The notes under the pieces were generated by a model that did no database searches, was not told the DNA's origin, and worked only from the letters and a program-made list of their open reading frames with translations. DNA of 48,373 nt, taken from positions 1 through 48,373 of the forward strand of contig NZ_RAVZ01000024.1 of assembly GCF_003611635.1 (NCBI RefSeq), written 5' to 3'. Positions 27,217-34,342 of this stretch are shown here, in pieces. Numbering within the stretch: the stretch's first letter is position 1; each line of letters begins with the position of its first letter. This DNA comes from Corallococcus terminator. Its GTDB lineage: Bacteria; Myxococcota; Myxococcia; Myxococcales; Myxococcaceae. The position numbers were made by a program, and so were the translations under genes.

Positions 27217-28494
27217 ATGAAGAAACTGCTGATGTCCGCCGCCGTCATCGCGCTTTCCTCCACCCAGGCCATGGCCGCGCCGATGTCTCCTTCGGCCCGC
27301 CCCGTGGCACAGAACTTCTCCGCCACCGTGCAGGATGCCTTTACCCTGCTGGGTGACACGGACGACCTGAAGCTTGTCTATTACATCCCGCGCCGCGGTG
27401 GCGTGGCGGTGCAGTCGCCGCTGAGCACCAATCCCATCCCGCGCTTCAACATCACCGCCTACACCCCGTCCTTCGGCTTCTTCGCGGGCGAGGAGCTGAC
27501 CACGCTGGGTGGCTCGTTCTCCACCACCAGCGACCTGGGCGCCCTGGGCCTGCTGCAGACGGAGGCCCTCAACAAGGGCTTCCGCATCGCCCCGGCCCCG
27601 TCGAAGGCGGCCCGCAGCCAGTTCATGCTCTCCGGCTACGCGCCGCCGAACGGCCGCGTGGAGATCAAGTGCGACAAGGAGATCATCCAGGTCACCAGCC
27701 CGTCCACGGGTGAAGTGCGCAACGTCACGATTCCCAAGTGCTTCACGCACGACGACCCGACGCAGCCGTACGACCTGGACACGAACGTGATGTACAAGTT
27801 CACCAGCGCGCCGCCGGTCGGCAACAGCACCGTGGCGCAGGACATCCCGTTCCAGGCGACCACGCTGCCCAACTGGGCCGGCCCGCTGCGCGCCATGATG
27901 AGCAGCGGCGGTCAGTGGGACCACGTCGTCAACGCGCAGGTCGAGTGGACCGTTCGCACGAGCGAGCTGACCCGCCAGGCGCGCTTCAACATCAACTGGA
28001 AGTCCATGTTCGAGCAGGCGAGCACCTTCGCCGCCTTCCACCTGAGCTCCTGCGTGGACATCGAAGTTCGCGGCTTCTTCGAGCGGCTGACCCAGTGCAC
28101 GGCGGAGAACGCGTGCGGCATCCGCATCGAGTACCTGCAGACCAACGGCACCTGGGGTCCCCGCGCTCCCAATGACGCCAACTTCATCAACGTCGTGAAC
28201 GCCGTCCAGCAGCGCCTGCAGACGGAGCTGTTCAACGAAGTGCGCCGCTACACGACGCCGGTCAACGGCCAGGTCTCCAACCAGGTCAACTCCGTCTTCA
28301 CGCTGCGCGCCAACTACGAGAAGCTCATCCTGGACAAGAACGAAGTCGTCTACGTCCAGTACAACCCGGGTCCCACCGAGTTCAACGCCAAGACCAACCT
28401 CAACGTGACGTGCCTCATCGGCGGGTTCGAGTCGGGCCGCACCTACTGGGACATGGCGGACGCCGGCTGCCGCGCGATGCTGGGCCAGCCGTAA
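27217..28494 (+). CDS. Secreted protein of unknown family, first gene of cluster
   Basis: 425 residues. Clear Sec signal peptide: MKKLLMSAAVIALSSTQAMAAP with cleavage after AMA near residue 21. The mature part is beta-rich with few charges at first (LKLVYYIPRRGGVAVQ, RFNITAYTPSFGFFAGEEL), then a middle region with VEIKCDKEIIQV and paired cysteines (for example SSCVDIEVRGFFERLTQC and ENACG), and a C-terminal helix plus LNVTCLIGGFESG. The even number of cysteines suggests disulphides and an extracytoplasmic site. I do not recognise it. It leads seven co-directional genes and is followed by a strong hairpin, so it may be made in greater amount than the rest. Confidence 0.7.
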   Translation: MKKLLMSAAVIALSSTQAMAAPMSPSARPVAQNFSATVQDAFTLLGDTDDLKLVYYIPRRGGVAVQSPLSTNPIPRFNITAYTPSFGFFAGEELTTLGGSFSTTSDLGALGLLQTEALNKGFRIAPAPSKAARSQFMLSGYAPPNGRVEIKCDKEIIQVTSPSTGEVRNVTIPKCFTHDDPTQPYDLDTNVMYKFTSAPPVGNSTVAQDIPFQATTLPNWAGPLRAMMSSGGQWDHVVNAQVEWTVRTSELTRQARFNINWKSMFEQASTFAAFHLSSCVDIEVRGFFERLTQCTAENACGIRIEYLQTNGTWGPRAPNDANFINVVNAVQQRLQTELFNEVRRYTTPVNGQVSNQVNSVFTLRANYEKLILDKNEVVYVQYNPGPTEFNAKTNLNVTCLIGGFESGRTYWDMADAGCRAMLGQP

Positions 28495-28509
28495 GGGCCT
28501 GACCGGAAG

Positions 28510-28564
28510 CGCGGGGCCGGCTGTCTCCCGGGGGAGTTTCCCCCCGGGGGGCCGTGGCCCCGCG
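28510..28564 (+). terminator. Compound hairpin between first and second cluster genes
   Basis: Outer arms CGCGGGGCC (28510-28518) and its complement (28556-28564) enclose an inner 8-bp stem (28527-28534 with 28541-28548). A pyrimidine run (TCTTCCTTTTCC) follows. It fits a full or partial terminator 15 bases after the stop codon. Confidence 0.65.
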
Positions 28565-28597
28565 TCTTCCTTTTCCTCCTTCCAGGCAGACACCCCC

Positions 28598-29425
28598 ATG
28601 CGCATCCAACACGCCATCACCCTCGCCGTGCTGAGCCTGCTCGTCCTGGCTCCGGCCGCGAATGCCCAGACGTCCCCGCCGCTCGACTACGTCCGCCGCA
28701 TCCAGCAGAACGAGATGGTCTTCGTGCCCTACATGGGCATGACGCGCGGCCCCGTCTACTACACGAAGTATGAGCAGGTCTCGACGGGCGTCTCCGGCGC
28801 CAGCGGGTTCCGCCGGGTCATCCTCAACCTGACCCCGACGGCGCACCGGCTGAACCAATACAACAGCTTCATCTCCCAGAACGGCATCACCGACGCCCGG
28901 CTCAACGCGGTCACCGCGGCCAGCGCCTGCCAGCCGTCCGAGGAGATCAAGGCCATGACGGCCTACATGCCGGAGGCCTACCGGCCCAAGGTCCTCGCCG
29001 GCAACTACCCCACCCTGTGCAGCCTGAGCGTGTACTTCCTCCCCGAGGAAGAGGCCGCGACGATGGCGTTCATCAACACGCACGCGGTCATCATGATGCG
29101 CGCCACCGTGCCCCTGTGCGACCCGGCGAGCGCCCGGCTCAGCCTGGGCCCCATCAACCAGCGGCTCGTGCAGGCCGGCGTGCTGAGCACCAACGCCGCC
29201 AGCGAGCTGGTGGGCAATAGCTGGGATGTCCTCTTCGAGTCCGCGAAGCTGGCCCAGACCGCGCCCTACCTGTTCGTCACGTCGGATCCGCAGGTGGGTT
29301 GGGAGATCTACATGAAGTCCTTCACCCTGGATCTCACCGCCCAGACGGCGACGATGACGGCGCTCACCGCGGGCCAGCAGGCCTACATCTGCACGCCCGC
29401 GCCGCTGTCCCTGACGTTCGGATAG
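28598..29425 (+). CDS. Secreted protein of unknown family
   Basis: 275 residues. Sec signal peptide: MRIQHAITLAVLSLLVLAPAANAQ, with cleavage after ANA near residue 23. The mature protein is mixed alpha/beta. Stretches such as NEMVFVPYMGMTRGPVYYTKY and FRRVILNLTPTAHRLNQYN look like edge strands. Cysteines occur in CQPSEE, TLCSLSV, PLCDPA and YICTPA, four in all, allowing two disulphides. The closing QAYICTPAPLSLTF recalls the end of a beta-barrel or lectin-like fold, but I assign no family. Length and gene order suggest that it partners with the product of 27217-28494. Confidence 0.7.
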   Translation: MRIQHAITLAVLSLLVLAPAANAQTSPPLDYVRRIQQNEMVFVPYMGMTRGPVYYTKYEQVSTGVSGASGFRRVILNLTPTAHRLNQYNSFISQNGITDARLNAVTAASACQPSEEIKAMTAYMPEAYRPKVLAGNYPTLCSLSVYFLPEEEAATMAFINTHAVIMMRATVPLCDPASARLSLGPINQRLVQAGVLSTNAASELVGNSWDVLFESAKLAQTAPYLFVTSDPQVGWEIYMKSFTLDLTAQTATMTALTAGQQAYICTPAPLSLTFG

Positions 29426-29464
29426 CCCCGGGGGCTTCCCGTTTCGCGGCAACAACTCCCGGAA

Positions 29465-29490
29465 GCGGCCATGGCGCGCGCCATGGCCGC
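29465..29490. repeat. 26-bp perfect palindrome
   Basis: GCGGCCATGGCGC followed directly by its exact complement, with no loop, 40 bases after one stop codon and 27 before the next start. It can form a hairpin in RNA or a cruciform in DNA. It may stabilise or separate mRNA segments within the cluster, or be a terminator. Confidence 0.7.
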
Positions 29491-29516
29491 CTCCGGCGTG
29501 AGGAGGACGTCTGACC

Positions 29517-29837
29517 ATGTGGAGAGGGATGTGGGTCGTCGCGGGGCTCTTCGGCTGGGCCGCGTGTTCGGGCAATGAAGGCGTCGAACCGGAGGACCCG
29601 GAAGCGCGCAAGCAGAAGCTGCGCGGATGCATCCTCCAGAAGCTGCCCCCGGCGCAGGTGGGCGCGGAGGCGTGGACGGTGTCCGGCTACGTGCTGGTGG
29701 AGGCCTATGCGCGGTGCCTGGACGCCGGGGAGACGTCGACGGCGGCGGACTTCCGCGCCGTGACGGAAGGCATGGCCGACCTGCAGGCGGAGCCGTCCTG
29801 GGTGCGCATCACCGCCTCACCGGGAAGCGGCGGATGA
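29517..29837 (+). CDS. Small lipoprotein of unknown function
   Basis: 106 residues; GGAGG lies about 10 bases before the ATG. The leader WRGMWVVAGLFGWAAC gives a probable lipobox cysteine at residue 17. The mature 90 residues are acidic at first (NEGVEPEDPEARKQK), then helical, with two further cysteines (RGCILQKL and ARCLDAGE) that could form a disulphide across a helical hairpin. Its stop overlaps the start of the cytochrome gene (ATGA), which implies translational coupling and a shared role, perhaps an accessory subunit or chaperone for the cytochrome. Confidence 0.65.
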   Translation: MWRGMWVVAGLFGWAACSGNEGVEPEDPEARKQKLRGCILQKLPPAQVGAEAWTVSGYVLVEAYARCLDAGETSTAADFRAVTEGMADLQAEPSWVRITASPGSGG

Positions 29838-30988
29838 AGCTGCTCGTCCTGCTCCTGCTGGCGTGGAGCACGCCCGTCCTCGCCGCGGCCAGCGGGCCGG
29901 AGGCGACCGAGTGCGTGGGTTGCCACACCCCGAAGCGCACCGAGCCCCAGGCCCGCTTCGGCAACGGCCTGGGCCGGTGGAACGACAGCCAGTGCTACGG
30001 CTGCCACGCGGAATTGAACGAGGTCGCGCGCCTGAACCACCAGGGGCAGCGCGACGCGCGCTACTTCGCCGTGCCCGTGCGCGAGGAAAAGCTGGTGCGC
30101 ATGGCCACCTCGCCGCTGTCGTACATGAATGCACCGGAGGCGGTGGAGCCCGGTGGCGGCGCCGTGCCCCGGGTGTCCGGGGAGCGGCTCGCGGCCTTCC
30201 TGCGGCGCCCCGCCAGCCTGTCCTCGAAGGACGGCGGTCGGGCGCCCCGGATGATGGCCTACCCCGCGCTGACCCCCAAGGCGCTGCGCTCCGTGGCCGC
30301 GCTGCTGGCGGTGCGCGAGCCCCTGCGTGAGGAAGTGCCCGCGAAGCTGACGGAGCCGGAGAAGAAGGCAGCCGAAGCGCTGTGGACCGCGCGCTGTGGC
30401 TCCTGCCACGGCGGCACGAAGCCCATGGCGGGCCGGGGTCCCCTGGCGCTGGGGCTGCACACCGCGCAGTGGCTGCACGCGTACGCGAAGGGCCAGGCCA
30501 GCGTGCCGGGCAGGACGCGCCTCATGCCGGTGGTGGACCTGTCCCTGGACGACGCGAAGCTGCTCTACCGCTGGTTCGGCGCGGCGAGGACCGAAGCGGA
30601 GGGCGCGCTGGATGCGAGCGTCGCCCAGCTCAAGCTGGAGGCCGCGGCGGTCCCCCAGGCGGTGCCGCCCGCGTTCATCCCCTACCTCTGGGGCTCCTTC
30701 TTCCGGGACGCCACCTGCGTCCACTGCCACGCGACCAGCCCGCGCGCGGCCGGGGCCTTCAAGGCGGACGCGGAGGGGCTGAAGGCCTACCTGGGCCGCA
30801 AGTCAGGCGAGGAGTTCTGGCGCCGCCTGGAGACCCGTTCCCTGGAAGCGGAGCACGGACTGGTCGCGGCGAAGCCCGGCATGCCCATGGCGGGCACCGA
30901 GCTTCCCGCGCAGGTGCGGGGCCTCATCGCGCGCTGGGTGCTGGAAGGCTGCAAGGACCCCGAAGGGAAGACCTGGTGCCGTCGTTGA
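29834..30988 (+). CDS. Exported four-haem c-type cytochrome
   Basis: 384 residues. Signal peptide MKLLVLLLLAWSTPVLAAA, cleaved near residue 18-19. Four haem-attachment motifs C-x-x-C-H occur at Cys27-His31 (CVGCH), Cys54-His58 (CYGCH), Cys188-His192 (CGSCH) and Cys295-His299 (CVHCH). The first two are close together as in small multihaem modules; the others sit in separate helical domains. Candidate distal methionines are in KPMAGRG and KPGMPMAG. A C-terminal CKDPEGKTWC could be a disulphide. It should carry electrons in the periplasm or at the outer membrane. No oxidase or peroxidase partner is adjacent, which makes the partner proteins of this cluster interesting. Confidence 0.88.
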   Translation: MKLLVLLLLAWSTPVLAAASGPEATECVGCHTPKRTEPQARFGNGLGRWNDSQCYGCHAELNEVARLNHQGQRDARYFAVPVREEKLVRMATSPLSYMNAPEAVEPGGGAVPRVSGERLAAFLRRPASLSSKDGGRAPRMMAYPALTPKALRSVAALLAVREPLREEVPAKLTEPEKKAAEALWTARCGSCHGGTKPMAGRGPLALGLHTAQWLHAYAKGQASVPGRTRLMPVVDLSLDDAKLLYRWFGAARTEAEGALDASVAQLKLEAAAVPQAVPPAFIPYLWGSFFRDATCVHCHATSPRAAGAFKADAEGLKAYLGRKSGEEFWRRLETRSLEAEHGLVAAKPGMPMAGTELPAQVRGLIARWVLEGCKDPEGKTWCRR

Positions 30989-31014
30989 CGGCACCCGGGA
31001 CAAAAGGAATGCAC

Positions 31015-33258
31015 ATGTCCGGGATGAAGCAGCCCCCCACGGGGCTCTGGCGTCTGACCTTGGGAGTGCTGCTCGGCGCGTGCCTGCTTTCGGCCTGCGG
31101 GCCCGTGGACGGCGACGACGCGCCGCGCCTGCGACAGGTGCGCTCGCCGTTGGGCGGCCGCTCCTCGGCGTCCAGGCTGGCCCTGGGCCAGTACCACTCC
31201 GTGGGCGTGCACTCGGACGGAACGGTGTGGGCCTGGGGGTTCAACCGCCAGGGCCAGCTTGGCAACGGCGCGCTCACCGACAGCCCCACGCCCGTGCGGG
31301 TGAGCAACCTGGGCGACGTGGTGGCCGTGTCCTCCGGCGACTATCACTCGCTGGGCCTGCGCGCGGACGGCAGCGTGTGGTCGTGGGGAGACAACTCCTC
31401 CGGCCAGCTCGGCAACGGGACGCTGACGGCCAGCACCGTGCCCGTGCGGGTCTCCGGACTGAATGGAGTGCTCTCCGTGGGCTCCGGGTTCGCCCATTCG
31501 CTGGCCCTGCGCTCGGACGGCACGGTGTGGGCCTGGGGTGACAACCGCGCGCGCCAGTTGGGGACGCTCGCGGCCACCAGCAGCGCGGTCCCGGTGCGGG
31601 TGACGGGGCTGAGCGGAATCATCGCCGTGGTGGCCGGCGGCAACCTCTCCCTGGCGCTGCAATCCAACGGCACGGTGTGGGCCTGGGGTGAGAACCGGTA
31701 TGGCCAGTTGGGGGACGGCACCACGACGTCCCGGGGTGCGCCAGCGCTGGTGAAGAACCTGGCGAACGTGTCGACGCTGTCGGCCGGGGCCTCGCATGCC
31801 GTGGCGCTGCGCTCGGATGGCACGGCCTGGGCGTGGGGCCTGAATGCCAACGGCCAGTTGGGCGACGGGACGACCGTCAACCGCTCCCTGCCCGTGCAGG
31901 TGCGCTTGAACGACCTGATGGCGGTGGTCGCCGGCAACTACCATTCGCTGGCGGTGCGCGAGGACGGCGCGGTGTGGGCCTGGGGTGACAATCGCTATCG
32001 TCAACTGGGCAATGGGACGACCACCAGCAGCCTCCTGCCCCTCCAGACGGGCCTCACGGGCGGCACCACCCTGGTGGCGGGCTACAAGCACTCGCTGACC
32101 CTGCGCGCGGATGGTTCGGTGTGGTCGTGGGGGGACAACGCCTTCGGCCAGTTGGGGGATGGCTCCTTCCAACCGAAGGTGAGCCCCGTGCGTGCGGGCA
32201 ACCTCACCCTGGGCAACGCGGGAGCGAGCACGGGCCAGCTCCACTCCGTCTCGCTCGACTCCAGCGGCAGGGTCTGGACGTGGGGGGACAACTTCGAAGG
32301 GCAGTTGGGCGATGGCACGGACATCGACAGCCTCATCCCAAGGCAGACCAGCCTGAGCAACGTCGTGTCCGTGTCCGCCGGGTACCGGCACACCGTGGTC
32401 CTCAAGGGTGACACCACGGTGTGGAGCTGGGGGGGCAACGAGCGGGGACAGGTGGGGGATGGGACGACCACGAACCGCACCCTGCCCCTCCAGGTCGCGG
32501 GCCTGTCGGGCATCTCCGCCGTGGCCGCGGGCAGCTACCACTCGCTGGCGCTGCGCTCGAATGGCACCGTGTGGGCCTGGGGGTTCAACCGCTACGGCCA
32601 GTTGGGGGACGGGACGACCACGGACCGACTGCTGCCCGTGCAGGTCTCCGGCCTGTCCGGGGTGGTGGCCATCGCGGCCGGGCACAGCCATTCGCTGGCG
32701 CTGCGCTCGGATGGCACCGTGTGGAGCTGGGGCTACAACTTCGACGGCCAGATTGGCGATGGCAGCAATGCCTGGCGCATCCTGCCGGTGCAGGCGACGG
32801 GGCTGACAGGCGTGGTGACCATCGCCGCCGGGGCCTACCACTCGCTGGCGCTGCGTTCGAACGGCACGGTGTGGGCCTGGGGCTACAACGCCACGGGCCA
32901 GTTGGGGGATGGGACCATCTCCAGCAGGGCCTTCCCCGCGCAGGTGCCCGGGCTGGGCGGCGTGGTGTCCGTGGTCGCCGGGGACTTCCACACCCTCGCG
33001 CTGAAGTCAGACGGCTTCGTGCTGGCGTGGGGCTTCAACTTCGATGGCCAGTTGGGCGATGGCTCGCTCGATCACCGCTACACCCCGGTGTACGTGGCGG
33101 GCCTGAGCAACGTCGTGTCCGTGGTCGCAGGGGACTACCACTCCATGGCCCGGCGTTCGGACGGTTCCACCTGGGCCTGGGGCTACAACGGCGAAGGCCA
33201 GTTGGGGGACGGGACGCGGGACGACACGCTCCTGCCCGTCCAGGTGCAGGGGCTCTGA
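31015..33258 (+). CDS. RCC1-repeat double beta-propeller lipoprotein
   Basis: 747 residues from the ATG at 31015, which stands 6 bases after AAGGA; another ATG at 31009 is too close to it. The leader ends LLSAC (lipobox). After a 35-residue linker come 14 repeats of about 52 residues, each with a W-x-W-G-x-N-x-x-G-Q-L-G-(D/N)-G core and a HSLALRSDGTV-type strand. Seven such repeats make one RCC1 propeller, so two propellers are predicted. The third repeat is irregular (NRARQLGTL), and the seventh-to-eighth junction differs (NLTLGNAGASTGQLHS), marking the likely domain border. RCC1-type propellers bind proteins, lipids or nucleotides. At the cell surface, adhesion or scaffolding is plausible (inference). 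Confidence 0.9.
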   Translation: MSGMKQPPTGLWRLTLGVLLGACLLSACGPVDGDDAPRLRQVRSPLGGRSSASRLALGQYHSVGVHSDGTVWAWGFNRQGQLGNGALTDSPTPVRVSNLGDVVAVSSGDYHSLGLRADGSVWSWGDNSSGQLGNGTLTASTVPVRVSGLNGVLSVGSGFAHSLALRSDGTVWAWGDNRARQLGTLAATSSAVPVRVTGLSGIIAVVAGGNLSLALQSNGTVWAWGENRYGQLGDGTTTSRGAPALVKNLANVSTLSAGASHAVALRSDGTAWAWGLNANGQLGDGTTVNRSLPVQVRLNDLMAVVAGNYHSLAVREDGAVWAWGDNRYRQLGNGTTTSSLLPLQTGLTGGTTLVAGYKHSLTLRADGSVWSWGDNAFGQLGDGSFQPKVSPVRAGNLTLGNAGASTGQLHSVSLDSSGRVWTWGDNFEGQLGDGTDIDSLIPRQTSLSNVVSVSAGYRHTVVLKGDTTVWSWGGNERGQVGDGTTTNRTLPLQVAGLSGISAVAAGSYHSLALRSNGTVWAWGFNRYGQLGDGTTTDRLLPVQVSGLSGVVAIAAGHSHSLALRSDGTVWSWGYNFDGQIGDGSNAWRILPVQATGLTGVVTIAAGAYHSLALRSNGTVWAWGYNATGQLGDGTISSRAFPAQVPGLGGVVSVVAGDFHTLALKSDGFVLAWGFNFDGQLGDGSLDHRYTPVYVAGLSNVVSVVAGDYHSMARRSDGSTWAWGYNGEGQLGDGTRDDTLLPVQVQGL
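31191..33256 (+). repeat. Fourteen tandem coding repeats (RCC1 blades)
   Basis: About 156-bp units repeat along the gene, with well-kept cores such as GGCACGGTGTGGGCCTGGGG. Conservation at DNA level, including silent positions, suggests recent duplication or gene conversion between units. Confidence 0.8.
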
Positions 33259-33280
33259 AGCCCCAGGGGCTCTGAAGCCC
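33247..33280 (+). repeat. 17-bp tandem duplication across a stop codon
   Basis: CAGGGGCTCTGAAGCCC occurs at 33247-33263 and again at 33264-33280 with no change. The first copy contains the RCC1 gene stop codon TGA (33256-33258). Each copy also holds the hairpin GGGGCTCTGAAGCCCC when joined, so it may act as a weak terminator. Confidence 0.75.
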
Positions 33281-33317
33281 GGTGACAGACATTCCAGCAG
33301 TCCTCCCAGGAGATGCA

Positions 33318-34319
33318 ATGAAGACATCCACGGTGTACGGCGCCGCCCTGCGCGCGCTGGCCTTCGCCGGTCTCGCGCTGATGCTCAGGGGCGGCGAAGC
33401 CCAGGCGCAGAACTTCACGGAGGAGCACATCCTCCTGCTCATCGACCGCAGCGGTTCCATGCAGGCGGTGCGTCCGTCCACCGGCCGGACCCGCTTCGCG
33501 GATGCCATCACGCGCGCCCGGACCTATTCGCTCCTGCCGTCGGCGCTGCCCCGCTCCTACGCGGTGTGGACGTTCGAGGGGACGACGTACGTCAAGGCGC
33601 AGGACTTCGCGAGCGCGAAGGTGACGATCGCGACCCTGGCCAAGCTGGCCGTGGGCAATGGCGTGACGCCCCTGGCCTACGCGGTCTGTGATGCCGTCGA
33701 TGAGCTGTTGCAGCACGAGCCGGGTGTCGAGGCGCGCAAGGTGGTGCACCTGGTCTCCGACGGCGAGGAGAACAGCACGCCCCCCGGAACGCTCTGCCAC
33801 GGCCCGTCCAGCACCACGGCCTGGCCAAACCTCGCCGTCGATTCCTGGCAGTGGAAGGTGCGCAACATGCTCAAGACGGGGGACCCGCTGCGGGACAGCG
33901 CGGCGCCGTTCCGGCTGGTGTTCGACGTGGATGTCTTCGCCAACCAGCTCACCTTCGCGGGCTCCGGGGAACCTGTCCGCGAGGACAGCGGCACCGAGCG
34001 CCCGGAGGAGTCCATGAGCGCGACGCTCCCGCCCGCGTACCTGGCCTTCCTGTCGGGCGTATCCACGGCCTCGGGAGGCACCTACATGCCCATCTCCGAC
34101 ACGAGCCCCATGCCCGTGTATGGCGACACCAACCAGGACTATTGCGTGGATGGCACGGACTACAACCTGGTGCTCAGCAACTATGGCCACCGGGTGCCGC
34201 CCGCGAACCCCGCCGCGGATGTGAATGGCGACCGCGTGGTCGACTACGCCGACTACTCGATTGTCGTCAACAACCAGGGAACAGGCTGCCGCACGAAGCC
34301 CCCGACGTTTGAGCAATGA
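33318..34319 (+). CDS. Secreted von Willebrand A protein with dockerin-like C-terminus (copy 1)
   Basis: 333 residues; AGGAG is 6 bases before the ATG. Signal peptide ends GGEAQA (about residue 30). The vWA domain follows at once, with the metal-ion-dependent adhesion site D43-R-S45-G-S47 (LLLIDRSGSM), a later VTPLAYA threonine and the LVSDGEENS strand-turn. After a 100-residue spacer the C-terminus (about 268-325) carries two calcium-loop motifs: DTNQDYCVDGTDYNLVLSNYG and DVNGDRVVDYADYSIVVNNQG. This is the duplicated EF-hand pattern of type I dockerins. It should bind divalent metal and protein partners outside the cell. A close sister gene follows directly, with coding regions adjacent or overlapping by 4 bp. 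Confidence 0.85.
   Translation: MKTSTVYGAALRALAFAGLALMLRGGEAQAQNFTEEHILLLIDRSGSMQAVRPSTGRTRFADAITRARTYSLLPSALPRSYAVWTFEGTTYVKAQDFASAKVTIATLAKLAVGNGVTPLAYAVCDAVDELLQHEPGVEARKVVHLVSDGEENSTPPGTLCHGPSSTTAWPNLAVDSWQWKVRNMLKTGDPLRDSAAPFRLVFDVDVFANQLTFAGSGEPVREDSGTERPEESMSATLPPAYLAFLSGVSTASGGTYMPISDTSPMPVYGDTNQDYCVDGTDYNLVLSNYGHRVPPANPAADVNGDRVVDYADYSIVVNNQGTGCRTKPPTFEQ
34143..34187 (+). repeat. 45-bp identical block shared with 35177-35221
   Basis: The first EF-hand of the dockerin-like domain is encoded by the same 45 bases here and at 35177-35221 in the sister gene, while the rest of the two genes has diverged strongly. This points to gene conversion or very strong constraint. Confidence 0.8.
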
Positions 34320-34342
34320 CCCCTCACCCCCGGAGCATGCAA

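Noticed and set aside
30787-32991. Long minus-strand frame opposite the RCC1 gene
   Set aside because: Its repetitive R/H/Q/G-rich product mirrors the RCC1 repeats on the other strand.
31191-33256. Regularly spaced repeats that might be a CRISPR array
   Set aside because: The repeats are about 156 bp, in frame, and encode RCC1 blades; there are no short identical repeats with unique spacers.
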